Shown one piece after another: positions 26,801-34,006 of a DNA stretch of 44,175 nucleotides. Position numbers and translations under genes: made by a program. The stretch's first letter is position 1; every line of letters begins with the position of its first letter. Source of the DNA: an uncultured Acetobacteraceae bacterium (lineage in GTDB: Bacteria; Pseudomonadota; Alphaproteobacteria; Acetobacterales; Acetobacteraceae). The stretch is from positions 1 to 44,175 of the forward strand of contig CAIXDS010000311.1 of the NCBI GenBank assembly GCA_903918195.1, in the 5' to 3' direction. The notes beneath the pieces were generated by a model, which did not search any database, was not told the origin of the DNA, and worked only from the letters and a program-made list of their open reading frames with translations.

Positions 26801-29524
26801 GAATCCTATGCGCCGGGCGAGACCGCCACCCTGGTGATCCAGAGCCCGTTCCAGACCGCCCGGGCGCTCGCCATCGTGGAGGAGCCGGAAGGCCGCTTCC
26901 GCTACGACTGGGTGGAGGTGGCGAACGGCTTCGGCCGCTATGCGGTGCCGGTGCGCAAGCAGCAGGTGCCGCGGCTGGCGGTGCATGTCCTGCTGATGCG
27001 CGGCCGGCTGCCCGGCCCGCCGGCCCCGGGGGCGCCGTTCGACCAGGGCAAGCCGGTCACGCTGGCGGCCACCAAATGGATTACGGTGACGCCGGTCGAG
27101 AACCAGGTGAAGGTCAGCTTCGAGGCGCCGGCCACGGCCCGGCCGGCGCAGGAGGTCGATCTGGTGCTGCATCTGGCCGATGCCGCCGGCCACAAGCTCG
27201 CCGGCGAGGCGACGGTGTGGATGGTGGATCAGGCGGTGCTGGCGCTGGCCCGCGAGCAGAAGCTCGACCCGCTGCCGCAGTTCATCGTCGAACGGCCGAC
27301 CCGGATGGTGGCGCGCGACACCCGCTCGATGGCGTTCGGGGTGATCCCGCTGGCGGAATCGCCGGGCGGCGACGAGGCCGGCGATTTCGGCATGGAGAAC
27401 ATCTCCGTCCGCAAGAACTTCACCCCGGTGCCGTTCTATGAGCCACGGGTGAAAATCGGCCCGGACGGCACTGCGCGGCTGCACGTGAAGCTGCCCGATA
27501 CGCTCACGGTCTACATGCTGCGGGCCAAGGCGGTCAGCGGTCCGGACCGGTTCGGCTTCGGGATGGGCGAGATGCGCATCCGCCAACCGGTGGTGGCGCA
27601 GGCCGTGCTGCCGCGCTTTGTGCGCAGCGGCGACAGTTTTTCGGCCGGGCTGGTCGGGCGCATCGTCGAAGGGCCGGGCGGCGCCGGGCGCGCCGCGATA
27701 TCGCTCGACAACCTGACGGTACAGGGCGACGCGGAGCAAAGCATCACCTGGGCCGACCAGCGGCCGGCGCGGCTGGATTACGCCGTGACGGTGCCGGAGC
27801 CGCCGCCGGGCACGGCAGTTGCGCGGGTGCGCTTCCTGTTACAGCGCAGCGCCGACCGGGTCAGCGATGCGGTGCAGATCGATTTGCCGATCCGACCGGA
27901 CCGGCCGGTGATCCATCGCCGCGACTTGCTTTCGACTGGCCCGGCCGGGACGCTGGATATTCCACCGATTGCCGAAGCAGTGCGGCCGGCTTCCTATGAA
28001 CGCCGGGTGACGCTGGCGAGCGATGCCGATCTGGTGCGGGTGATTGCCGGCATCGGCTATCTGGTGCGCTACCCGCTCGGCTGCACCGAGCAACGTATTG
28101 CCCTGGCCTCCGGTGAGCTGGCGCTGTTGCCGTTCACGCCGCTGATCGACGCGGCCGGGCTGCAAGGGCGGCTGGCCGGTGATGTGGCGGCGACCCTGGC
28201 CGCCATCCGGCAAACCACCGACGAAGACGGGCTGGTGGCGTTCTGGCCGCACACCAAGGGCACGGTCTGGCTGACCGCCAGCGCCTACCGCATGCTGATC
28301 GCCGCCGACCGGGCCGGGCAGACGGTGGACAAGCCGATGGCCGAACGGATGGCCAAGGTTCTCACCGCCGCCCTGCGCTCGGATTATCCGCATCTGCTGA
28401 CCGGCGAGGAATTGTTCGAGCGGGTGGCGGCGCTGACCGCGCTCGCCGATGGCGGGCAGCTTGCCGCCGATTACGCGGCCGAGCTGGCGGCGCGGGCCGG
28501 GCAGATGCCGACCGACAGCGTGGCCGAGATCGCCAGCGTGCTGAGCCGCCTGCCAAACGCCCCGCCACGCCTGCTGGCCGGCGTGCTGGAGACGCTGTGG
28601 GGCCGGGTGAACCTGCTGAACCGCGACGGCAAGCCGGTCTATGCCGGCTTGACAGACAGCGACGGCGGCCCGGCCATCCTGCCGTCCGAGACGCGGAGTC
28701 TGGCCGCGGCGACCCAGGCGGTGGCGCTCGCCACGCCGCAGGAAAAACGGCTGGCGGTGCTGCGGGCCGGGCTGGTCGGTCTGGCGGATGGCCAGGGCTG
28801 GGGCAGCACCAATGCCACCGCCGCCGCCCTGCGCGCCCTGGCCGCCGCCTGGCAGGCACCGCCGTCGCCGGTCGCCACCAGCATCGCGCTGCCGGACCGT
28901 TCCGCGGCGGGGCTGCTGGACCGCGATCACCCGCTGACCCAGGCGCGCACCGGCACCGCCGGTCCGGCGCATGTGCGGGCGGCGCCCGGCATCGCCGTGC
29001 TGGCCGGGACCGACTATGTGCCCGCCGAACCCGGCGCGCAGGCGCGCGCCAGCCAGAACGGTTTTGTCCTGACCCGCACGCTGTTCCGCGTGCCGCTTCC
29101 CCAAGGGCAGGTACAGCCGCCGATGGAACGGATCGAGCCGGCGGCCGATGGCAGCATTCACCTCAAGGTCGGCGACGTGATCGAGGAGGTGGCCGAACTG
29201 GTGACCCCGGATGACCGCAGCAACGTCGCGCTGCGTCTGCCGCTGGCGGCCGGGCTGGAGCCGCTGAACCCGGCCTTGGCGAACGCGCCGGCCTATGCCG
29301 CCCCGTCGGCCGGGCCGAGCCTGGTGCCGTCCTGGTCGTCCTATGGCGATGACGAGGTGTTACATGTGTTTCTTGCCCTGCCACGCGGCACCATCACGCT
29401 GCGCGGGCGGATGCGGGCAACCATTCCCGGCACGTTCACCGCGCCGCCGGCGCAGGTGGAGATGATGTACCGGCCGGCTGTTGCCGGCACGAGCGGGGGA
29501 GCGCGGGTTGTGGTGGAACGGTAG
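23804..29524 (+). CDS. Bacterial alpha-2-macroglobulin with thioester motif
   Basis: This 1906-residue periplasmic protein traps attacking proteases. A signal peptide ends with AHA (about residue 22) and has no lipobox cysteine, unlike the E. coli YfhM lipoprotein. Macroglobulin-like beta domains follow, including FTERPIYRPEEPILIAGMVR, quoted in part as the MG1-type ERPIYRP motif (about residue 645). The thioester motif C1427-TEQ (GCTEQ) is intact, so covalent capture of proteases should be possible. The gene is coupled to the LprI-domain gene upstream and to pbpC downstream, the usual partner, supporting a role in guarding the periplasm when the cell wall is damaged. Confidence 0.93.
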   Translation: MTRFALLLALLAAPMLVPLAHAQAPLDRLQRADGAQVVPDHFLRSWDPVTVLFAADTGPAQGGPEDAPEHLLTLSPAKPGAWQWLGPRTLQFRPTEPWEPLQRVSITIGGATTTLVPLLPVPLQAAPREEPNGRADLDTVALTFDQPVDERALARLLTIELRPQTSVAPAESPPQVLTAQDFTIRPMERAARTDKQTYLIVLHQPIPDGRVATLRLRLSDAPGLDDPTFELRLRSAAPFVLTDPSCGTGYSHAQRDEVTNCSPWQGHPLKPRQISLRFSETPETLDIVHARDALRITPDLDDLAVSTGSERELRIDGKFKAETVYHITIAPGALHDTSGRPLAAAVSERFSFDPGTPSLAWDAYQGIVERLGPQMVPLRGHGYDRADLRLYPIDPLGRDFWPFPRAGLTTSDETAPPLPGREPHAYVESAPISGDDMARRIPALGSPSVSELVDLPIRRGGVDAKFGIDIAPMLARIAGPRQPGTYLLGLRPVDGSFRQWARVQVTDLSLSTVEEAEHVRFVVTSLATAQPVAGAELRLDGVRDEAFVTLAQGMTGADGSFTLAAPLPLDRDGNQTAVRRIVVVKATDTLVLEPQRGPQQYAAEAWSRPDSAWAGWISAPVADRREQPRLLCHVFTERPIYRPEEPILIAGMVRRYQAGGLAYATGVGEVVISGPNEQQWKLPVTLDEIGGFHLRFDQKTEATGDYAIQYQPREGEGCGAITVKKEAYRLPTFEVLLNGPAHVPLDAPFQVDLLARFFAGGLLSERPITWRVTQYPHVWTPPGREGFSFSSDSRFSGDSTFRTTPVLNRESKTDLGGAAQLTLDPTIEPTAQPRQYLIEATVTGDDDLQVRTTQRITALPPFVLGVKVPRYLPNAGAIDPEIVALDAEGHEVSGLPMTVRLVHRQWNALLQASDFAQGSAKYETQVLDETVAERRLTSGAAALPVHFDAPEAGVYIVELEAADKVGRRQTVKVDLFMAGGTPVTWSRPPAQTVTVTADKESYAPGETATLVIQSPFQTARALAIVEEPEGRFRYDWVEVANGFGRYAVPVRKQQVPRLAVHVLLMRGRLPGPPAPGAPFDQGKPVTLAATKWITVTPVENQVKVSFEAPATARPAQEVDLVLHLADAAGHKLAGEATVWMVDQAVLALAREQKLDPLPQFIVERPTRMVARDTRSMAFGVIPLAESPGGDEAGDFGMENISVRKNFTPVPFYEPRVKIGPDGTARLHVKLPDTLTVYMLRAKAVSGPDRFGFGMGEMRIRQPVVAQAVLPRFVRSGDSFSAGLVGRIVEGPGGAGRAAISLDNLTVQGDAEQSITWADQRPARLDYAVTVPEPPPGTAVARVRFLLQRSADRVSDAVQIDLPIRPDRPVIHRRDLLSTGPAGTLDIPPIAEAVRPASYERRVTLASDADLVRVIAGIGYLVRYPLGCTEQRIALASGELALLPFTPLIDAAGLQGRLAGDVAATLAAIRQTTDEDGLVAFWPHTKGTVWLTASAYRMLIAADRAGQTVDKPMAERMAKVLTAALRSDYPHLLTGEELFERVAALTALADGGQLAADYAAELAARAGQMPTDSVAEIASVLSRLPNAPPRLLAGVLETLWGRVNLLNRDGKPVYAGLTDSDGGPAILPSETRSLAAATQAVALATPQEKRLAVLRAGLVGLADGQGWGSTNATAAALRALAAAWQAPPSPVATSIALPDRSAAGLLDRDHPLTQARTGTAGPAHVRAAPGIAVLAGTDYVPAEPGAQARASQNGFVLTRTLFRVPLPQGQVQPPMERIEPAADGSIHLKVGDVIEEVAELVTPDDRSNVALRLPLAAGLEPLNPALANAPAYAAPSAGPSLVPSWSSYGDDEVLHVFLALPRGTITLRGRMRATIPGTFTAPPAQVEMMYRPAVAGTSGGARVVVER

Positions 29525-31790
29525 GGCCAGGGCGCAGCCCCGGACCCCCACCAAGGGTTTCGCCCCTGGACGCCTTCGCGATGTGCTCCAGGCGGCGATT
29601 GCCCCGTGGCGTATCCAGGCCAGCACCTTCGCCGTCCATATGCTGGTTCTGTTCCTTGCCTGCTACCTATTTGAGGTCGCCGGCGGCGCCCATCTGCAGG
29701 CGCCCTCCGCCACCCCGATCGTCTACGACCGCAACGGCACCTGGCTGACCCAGGTCGGCCACGAGAGCCTCGGCCCGGACGGCGCGCGGCGGATCGAGTT
29801 CGGCTACTGGACGACCGAGCCCCCGGCGCGCGTGGTGCAGGCCACGCTGGCGCTGGAGGACCGGCGCTTCTGGTCGCATCCGGGCGTCGATCCGCTGGCG
29901 GTGCTGCGCGCCGTTGGACAGCACCTGAGCGGGGCGCATGGCTCGGGTGCTTCCACCATCGCCATGCAGGTGGCCCGCATGCAGCATCCGCGCCCGCGCA
30001 CGCCGTGGGCCAAGGCGGTGGAGGCCGGCACCGCATTGGTGTTGGTGGCGCGGTACGGGCATGGCGCGGTGCTGGCCCAGTACCTGCGGCTGGCGCCGTA
30101 CGGGCAGTCGAGCCACGGCATCGGCCATGCCGCCCGTTGGTATTTCGATCGGCCGGCCGGCGACCTCACCTGGGCGCAGGCGGCGTTGCTGGCTGCCGTG
30201 CCGCAGGCGCCGGCGGTGCTGGCGCTGCGGCGTCCGGCCGGCGAGGCGCGCGCCGCAAGCCGGGCCGCCGGCGCGCTGGCCGTACTGGCGCGGCAGGGCG
30301 TGCTGTCCGCCGACGAACTGGATCGCGCGCGCGCCGAGCTGACCCGCCCCGCGCTTGTCGCGACCCCGCACCGGCCCGCCGCCTTGCAGGTGGTGCTGCG
30401 GCTGGCCGACATCGTGCGCGCGGCCGGCGCACCGGCCGATCCGGCGGACCCGCGGCTGCGCGCCACCCTGGACCTGACTCTGCAAACCGCCCTGACCCGG
30501 CTGGCATCGGCGCATCTGGCCGGGTGGCGGCATGCCGGCGCGCAGCAAGTGGCGGTCATGGTGGTCCGCCGTGGCAGCATCGAGGTGCTGGCCGACATCG
30601 CCTCCGCCGGCTTTGACAGCCGCCCCGGCGGCGCGATCGACTTCAGCGCCGCCCAGCGCTCGCCGGGCAGCACGCTGAAGCCGTTCCTGTATGCGCGGGC
30701 GCTGGATCGCGGGCTGATCCAGCCGGACGACGTGCTCGCCGACCTGCCCGAGGGCGCGCCCGGCATCAACAACGCCGACAACGCCTTCCTCGGTCCGCTG
30801 CTGCCGCGCCAGGCGCTGGCCAACTCGCGCAACGTGCCGGCGGCCAATTTGCTGCGCCGGCTCGGGCTGCAGGAGGGGTTTGGTTTCCTTCGCGATCTCG
30901 GGCTGCATCGGCTGGACGGACCGGCCGACCAGTTCGGGCTGGCAATGGCGATCGGCGCCCTGCCGACCAGCCTGGACCGGCTGGTGGCCGCCTACAGCAC
31001 CCTGGCCGATGACGGCATGGCGGCCGATCTGGTCTGGCTGGAGGGCCAGCGCCGGGCGGAACCGCGCCGGCTGATCTCCGCCGATGCCGCAAGGCTGGTG
31101 ACCCGGTTCCTCAGCGACCCGATGGCCCGGCTGCCCAGCTTCCCGCGCTATGGCGCCAGCGAATTCCCGTTTGCCGTGGCGTTGAAGACCGGCACGTCGC
31201 AGGGCTACCGGGATGCCTGGACCGTCGCGTGGTCGCAACAGTACATGGTCGGCGTGTGGGTCGGGCGCGCCGATGCCGGGCCGATGACGCAGCTCAGCGG
31301 CGCGCGGGCCGCCGGCCGGCTGGCCCAGGCGGTGCTGCTGCATCTGCATGGCGCCAACCGCAGCGATCTGCTGGCCGGCGACTTCGCCGCCCCGCCCGGC
31401 CGGGAGCCGGCCGAGCTGTGCACCAGCACCGGCACGCGGGCGGCGAAAGACTGCGCCGGCAGGCTGACCGAATGGGTGAAGCCCGGCGAGGCCGGGACCG
31501 CCGCGCCCGCACAGCCGGTGGTGCCGCGCCTGACCATCGTAACGCCAGAGCCGGACAGCCATCTGTGGCGCAATCCCGAGGCGCCGCCGGCGCTGAACCG
31601 TCTGGTCCTGCGCGCCACCGCCGAGCCGAAGGTGGCGCAGATCGTCTGGCTGGTGGACGGGCGGCCGGTGGCGGTGGCTGCACCGGATGAGCCGGTGTAC
31701 TGGATTCTGACGCCCGGTCGCCACCGGTTCCAGATCCGGCTGCCGCTGCAGGCGGATGTTTCGCGCGCGGTGTCGGTGGTGGTGGAATAG
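29481..31790 (+). CDS. pbpC: Penicillin-binding protein 1C (bifunctional transglycosylase/transpeptidase)
   Basis: This inner-membrane peptidoglycan synthase has one N-terminal membrane helix (AVHMLVLFLACYLF), a glycosyltransferase 51 domain with LEDRRFWSHPGVDP (catalytic Glu about 126) and GSGASTIAMQVAR, a transpeptidase domain with SPGSTLKPF (S397, K400), SRN and KTGTS (569), and a C-terminal BiPBP_C beta domain. The start is uncertain: 29481 is a TTG, with other options TTG 29508 (GGGGGAG six bases upstream), GTG 29583 and ATG 29640. The first two overlap the alpha-2-macroglobulin gene and would translate the hairpin repeat into a short cytoplasmic tail. Confidence 0.92.
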   Translation: MPARAGERGLWWNGRARAQPRTPTKGFAPGRLRDVLQAAIAPWRIQASTFAVHMLVLFLACYLFEVAGGAHLQAPSATPIVYDRNGTWLTQVGHESLGPDGARRIEFGYWTTEPPARVVQATLALEDRRFWSHPGVDPLAVLRAVGQHLSGAHGSGASTIAMQVARMQHPRPRTPWAKAVEAGTALVLVARYGHGAVLAQYLRLAPYGQSSHGIGHAARWYFDRPAGDLTWAQAALLAAVPQAPAVLALRRPAGEARAASRAAGALAVLARQGVLSADELDRARAELTRPALVATPHRPAALQVVLRLADIVRAAGAPADPADPRLRATLDLTLQTALTRLASAHLAGWRHAGAQQVAVMVVRRGSIEVLADIASAGFDSRPGGAIDFSAAQRSPGSTLKPFLYARALDRGLIQPDDVLADLPEGAPGINNADNAFLGPLLPRQALANSRNVPAANLLRRLGLQEGFGFLRDLGLHRLDGPADQFGLAMAIGALPTSLDRLVAAYSTLADDGMAADLVWLEGQRRAEPRRLISADAARLVTRFLSDPMARLPSFPRYGASEFPFAVALKTGTSQGYRDAWTVAWSQQYMVGVWVGRADAGPMTQLSGARAAGRLAQAVLLHLHGANRSDLLAGDFAAPPGREPAELCTSTGTRAAKDCAGRLTEWVKPGEAGTAAPAQPVVPRLTIVTPEPDSHLWRNPEAPPALNRLVLRATAEPKVAQIVWLVDGRPVAVAAPDEPVYWILTPGRHRFQIRLPLQADVSRAVSVVVE
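29525..29572 (+). repeat. Dispersed two-hairpin repeat, copy at the alpha-2-macroglobulin/pbpC junction
   Basis: Hairpin 1 is CCAGGGC-gca-GCCCCGG (29527-29543) and hairpin 2 is CCAAGGG-tttcg-CCCCTGG (29551-29569), joined by ACCCCCA. It starts directly after the alpha-2-macroglobulin TAG and lies upstream of, or inside, the 5' end of pbpC, depending on the start used. Confidence 0.7.
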
Positions 31791-31947
31791 ACGCGATCCC
31801 GACAACGTGAAGCATTGCCTGCGAATTTGGCAACAACCGCCGCCCTGTTGCCTTTACACCGCCGATCGGCCGCTCGCAGGCGCCGGGTGGGGCTGGAAAA
31901 CGATTCAGTGTACGAATAAATAATCGGAATATCGGAGAGCCATAGAA
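31791..31947. promoter_or_regulatory. Intergenic region upstream of the nucleotidase gene
   Basis: The last 45 bases are notably AT-rich for this genome (around 31905-31935: GTGTACGAATAAATAATC), which suggests a promoter for the following gene. A GGAGAG ribosome binding site (31934-31939) lies eight bases before the ATG at 31948. No clear terminator for pbpC is visible. Confidence 0.4.
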
Positions 31948-32013
31948 ATGAAAGACTTGCCCTGCAAACCGGCCATGGACGAAAAGAAAAACGTTCTCCG
32001 TATCCCACACTAG
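31948..32013 (+). pseudogene. Detached 5' end of the nucleotidase gene, ending in an in-frame TAG
   Basis: An ATG with a good GGAGAG ribosome binding site opens a 21-codon frame (MKDLPCKPAMDEKK then NVLRIPH) that stops at TAG 32011-32013. The same frame continues at once as ALSRRDLLAASAAAG, a twin-arginine signal peptide, and then into the nucleotidase. This is therefore the natural start of that gene, cut by one amber codon, which could arise from CAG, AAG, GAG or TGG by a single base change. Alternatives are a sequencing error, readthrough or a short leader peptide. Confidence 0.7.
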
Positions 32014-32034
32014 GCACTTTCGCGTCGCGATCTG

Positions 32035-33912
32035 TTGGCTGCCTCGGCCGCAGCCGGTGCAATGTTCGCCCTGCAGGGCGAATCCGCCACGGCGGCAGAC
32101 GGGAAGAAGACCTTCACCATCCTGCATACCAACGATCTCCACTCAAACTTCATCGGGATGGCCCCGGCCCTTGACTACACGCCGTACACGCTCAACGACG
32201 ACGCAACCCGCGGCGGGTTCGAGCGCCTGGGCACCCTGATCGCGAAGCGAAGGGCGGCGCGCCAGGAACAGGGACCTGTTCTGGTGCTTGACGCAGGCGA
32301 TTACAGCATGGGGACCGCATTCGCCGCCGCCACCCGCGAGACCGGCGGCGAGCTGCGCCTGCTTTCCCTGATGGGCTACGACGCCACCACCCTCGGCAAC
32401 CATGATTTCGACCTCGGGCCTGACGGCACGGCCCGGTCCATTGCGGTGGCCGCCGCGACGGGGCGGGTTCCGGCCGTGGTCGCGTCGAACACCGACGTCT
32501 CGGCGAATGATGCGACCTTGGCCGGTCTGCAGCGCCTGGCGAAAGACGGCGTGCTGCGCCGCCATATCGTCATCGAGCGCGGCGGTATTCGCTTTGGCAT
32601 TTTCGGGCTGCTCGGCAAGGAAGCCCAGTTCTACAGCGCTGGCGCCGGCGCGGTGAAATTCGCCGATCCCATTGAAACCGCCCGGGAGATGGTGACGCTT
32701 CTCCGCGAAACGGAGAAAGCGGATGTGATCATCGCGCTCAGCCATGGCGGCCTGGAGAAAGACGCTGACGGACGCTTCACGCACGGCGAGGATGTGAGCC
32801 TGCCCATGGCCGTGCCGGGCATCGACGTGGTCATCGGCGGCCACAGTCACACCGAACTGCGCGAGCCGATCATCGTCAACGGCCGCACGCCCGTGGTCCA
32901 GACCGGGAAGTATGGCGAGAACCTCGGCGAACTGGTGATCACCCTGGACGGTGACAAGCTGACGGTCGAATCCTTCCGGCTCACCCCGATTGATGACAGC
33001 ATTGCCGGCGATCGGGCCATCGGCGACGAGATCGGCAAACTCAAGACGGCGGTGACCAATGTCGTATTCGCGCCGCGCGGTTACAGCATCGATCAGGCGC
33101 TGGCGGTGGCGCCGTGCGACATTCCCAACATTTTCACCGACATCGCCGCCGGCACCATCCTCGCCAACCTTTGCACCGACGCGTTCAGAAGCGCCACGCA
33201 AGCCGATATCGGTTTTACCGCCAACGGAATGATGCGCGCCGGCATCACCCGGGGGAAGTCGGGGGTGCAGACCGTCTACGACATCTTCGCCTTGGCGCCG
33301 CTCGGTGCCGGTGTCGTGGACCAAACCGCCGGCAGTGCGCTGGTGACAGGCTACTTCACCGGCCAGGAGCTGAAGCATCTGCTGGAGTTCTTCCTCATCG
33401 ACAGTCCGGCCCATCCCGGCGAGTATTTTCCCCGCGCGTCCGGCATGAGGTTCCGCTACGACCCGTCGCGCCCGAAATTCGACGTGGTGACCGCCATCGA
33501 GGTGGGAGATTTCGACCGCGGCTATCGCGCGATCGACGTCAGCGGGAACGATGCGCATCTTTATAGTTTTACCTGCCCGCTGTATCTCGCGTTGATTCTC
33601 GTGGCGATACCGAAATACACGAAGGGCAAACTGACGCTCGTGGCCAAGAACAAGGATGGCCAGCCGCTCAAGTCGAGGGTCGAGGCCCTCGATGATCCTC
33701 GCGATGACACGCCGTACCTGCTGCCCCCGCCGGGGACGACGGATCGGGCCAGTCTCGACACCGGCACGCAGAACGGCGCCGTCCGGGAGATCAAGGAATG
33801 GCAGGCAATCATGGATCACCTCCGCGGTCTCCCGGTCAGGAACCCGGGCGAGTTGCCGGTGATACCGGTGGATGAGCGCGCCGCAGAAATCCGGGCGATC
33901 AAAATTGGCTGA
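32035..33912 (+). CDS. Tat-type 5'-nucleotidase / 2',3'-cyclic phosphodiesterase (UshA family)
   Basis: The 625-residue frame has the metallophosphatase motifs ILHTNDLHSN, LDAGD, LGNHDFD and GGHSHTE, binding two metal ions, and a C-terminal 5'-nucleotidase domain with FTANGMMRAGI and TVYDIFALAPLG. Periplasmic enzymes of this family strip phosphate from nucleotides. The coordinate 32035 is a TTG and is only the first start-like codon after the TAG. The signal motif SRRDLL begins upstream of it (32020), so a protein started here would lack the twin arginines. The gene is either inactivated, recoded, or misread by one base. The body of the frame is intact and shows no decay. Confidence 0.85.
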   Translation: MAASAAAGAMFALQGESATAADGKKTFTILHTNDLHSNFIGMAPALDYTPYTLNDDATRGGFERLGTLIAKRRAARQEQGPVLVLDAGDYSMGTAFAAATRETGGELRLLSLMGYDATTLGNHDFDLGPDGTARSIAVAAATGRVPAVVASNTDVSANDATLAGLQRLAKDGVLRRHIVIERGGIRFGIFGLLGKEAQFYSAGAGAVKFADPIETAREMVTLLRETEKADVIIALSHGGLEKDADGRFTHGEDVSLPMAVPGIDVVIGGHSHTELREPIIVNGRTPVVQTGKYGENLGELVITLDGDKLTVESFRLTPIDDSIAGDRAIGDEIGKLKTAVTNVVFAPRGYSIDQALAVAPCDIPNIFTDIAAGTILANLCTDAFRSATQADIGFTANGMMRAGITRGKSGVQTVYDIFALAPLGAGVVDQTAGSALVTGYFTGQELKHLLEFFLIDSPAHPGEYFPRASGMRFRYDPSRPKFDVVTAIEVGDFDRGYRAIDVSGNDAHLYSFTCPLYLALILVAIPKYTKGKLTLVAKNKDGQPLKSRVEALDDPRDDTPYLLPPPGTTDRASLDTGTQNGAVREIKEWQAIMDHLRGLPVRNPGELPVIPVDERAAEIRAIKIG

Positions 33913-34006
33913 TCGGGAGACGACCGATCCCCCCCGGCGTCGGCCCTGGCGCGACCTGGCGAAGGCGCGTATCGATATCAACGCAATCAAGAAGGACGGC
34001 CACGAC

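Noticed and set aside
24170..27739. A 1189-codon minus-strand open frame opposite the alpha-2-macroglobulin gene
   Set aside because: Striking in length, but its composition (Arg, Gly, His, Gln) and lack of any motif or ribosome binding site mark it as a shadow frame.
32035..33912. Pyrrolysine or selenocysteine decoding of the TAG
   Set aside because: The TAG lies in a poorly conserved signal-peptide region, not in an active site, and no pyl genes or recoding structure are seen.
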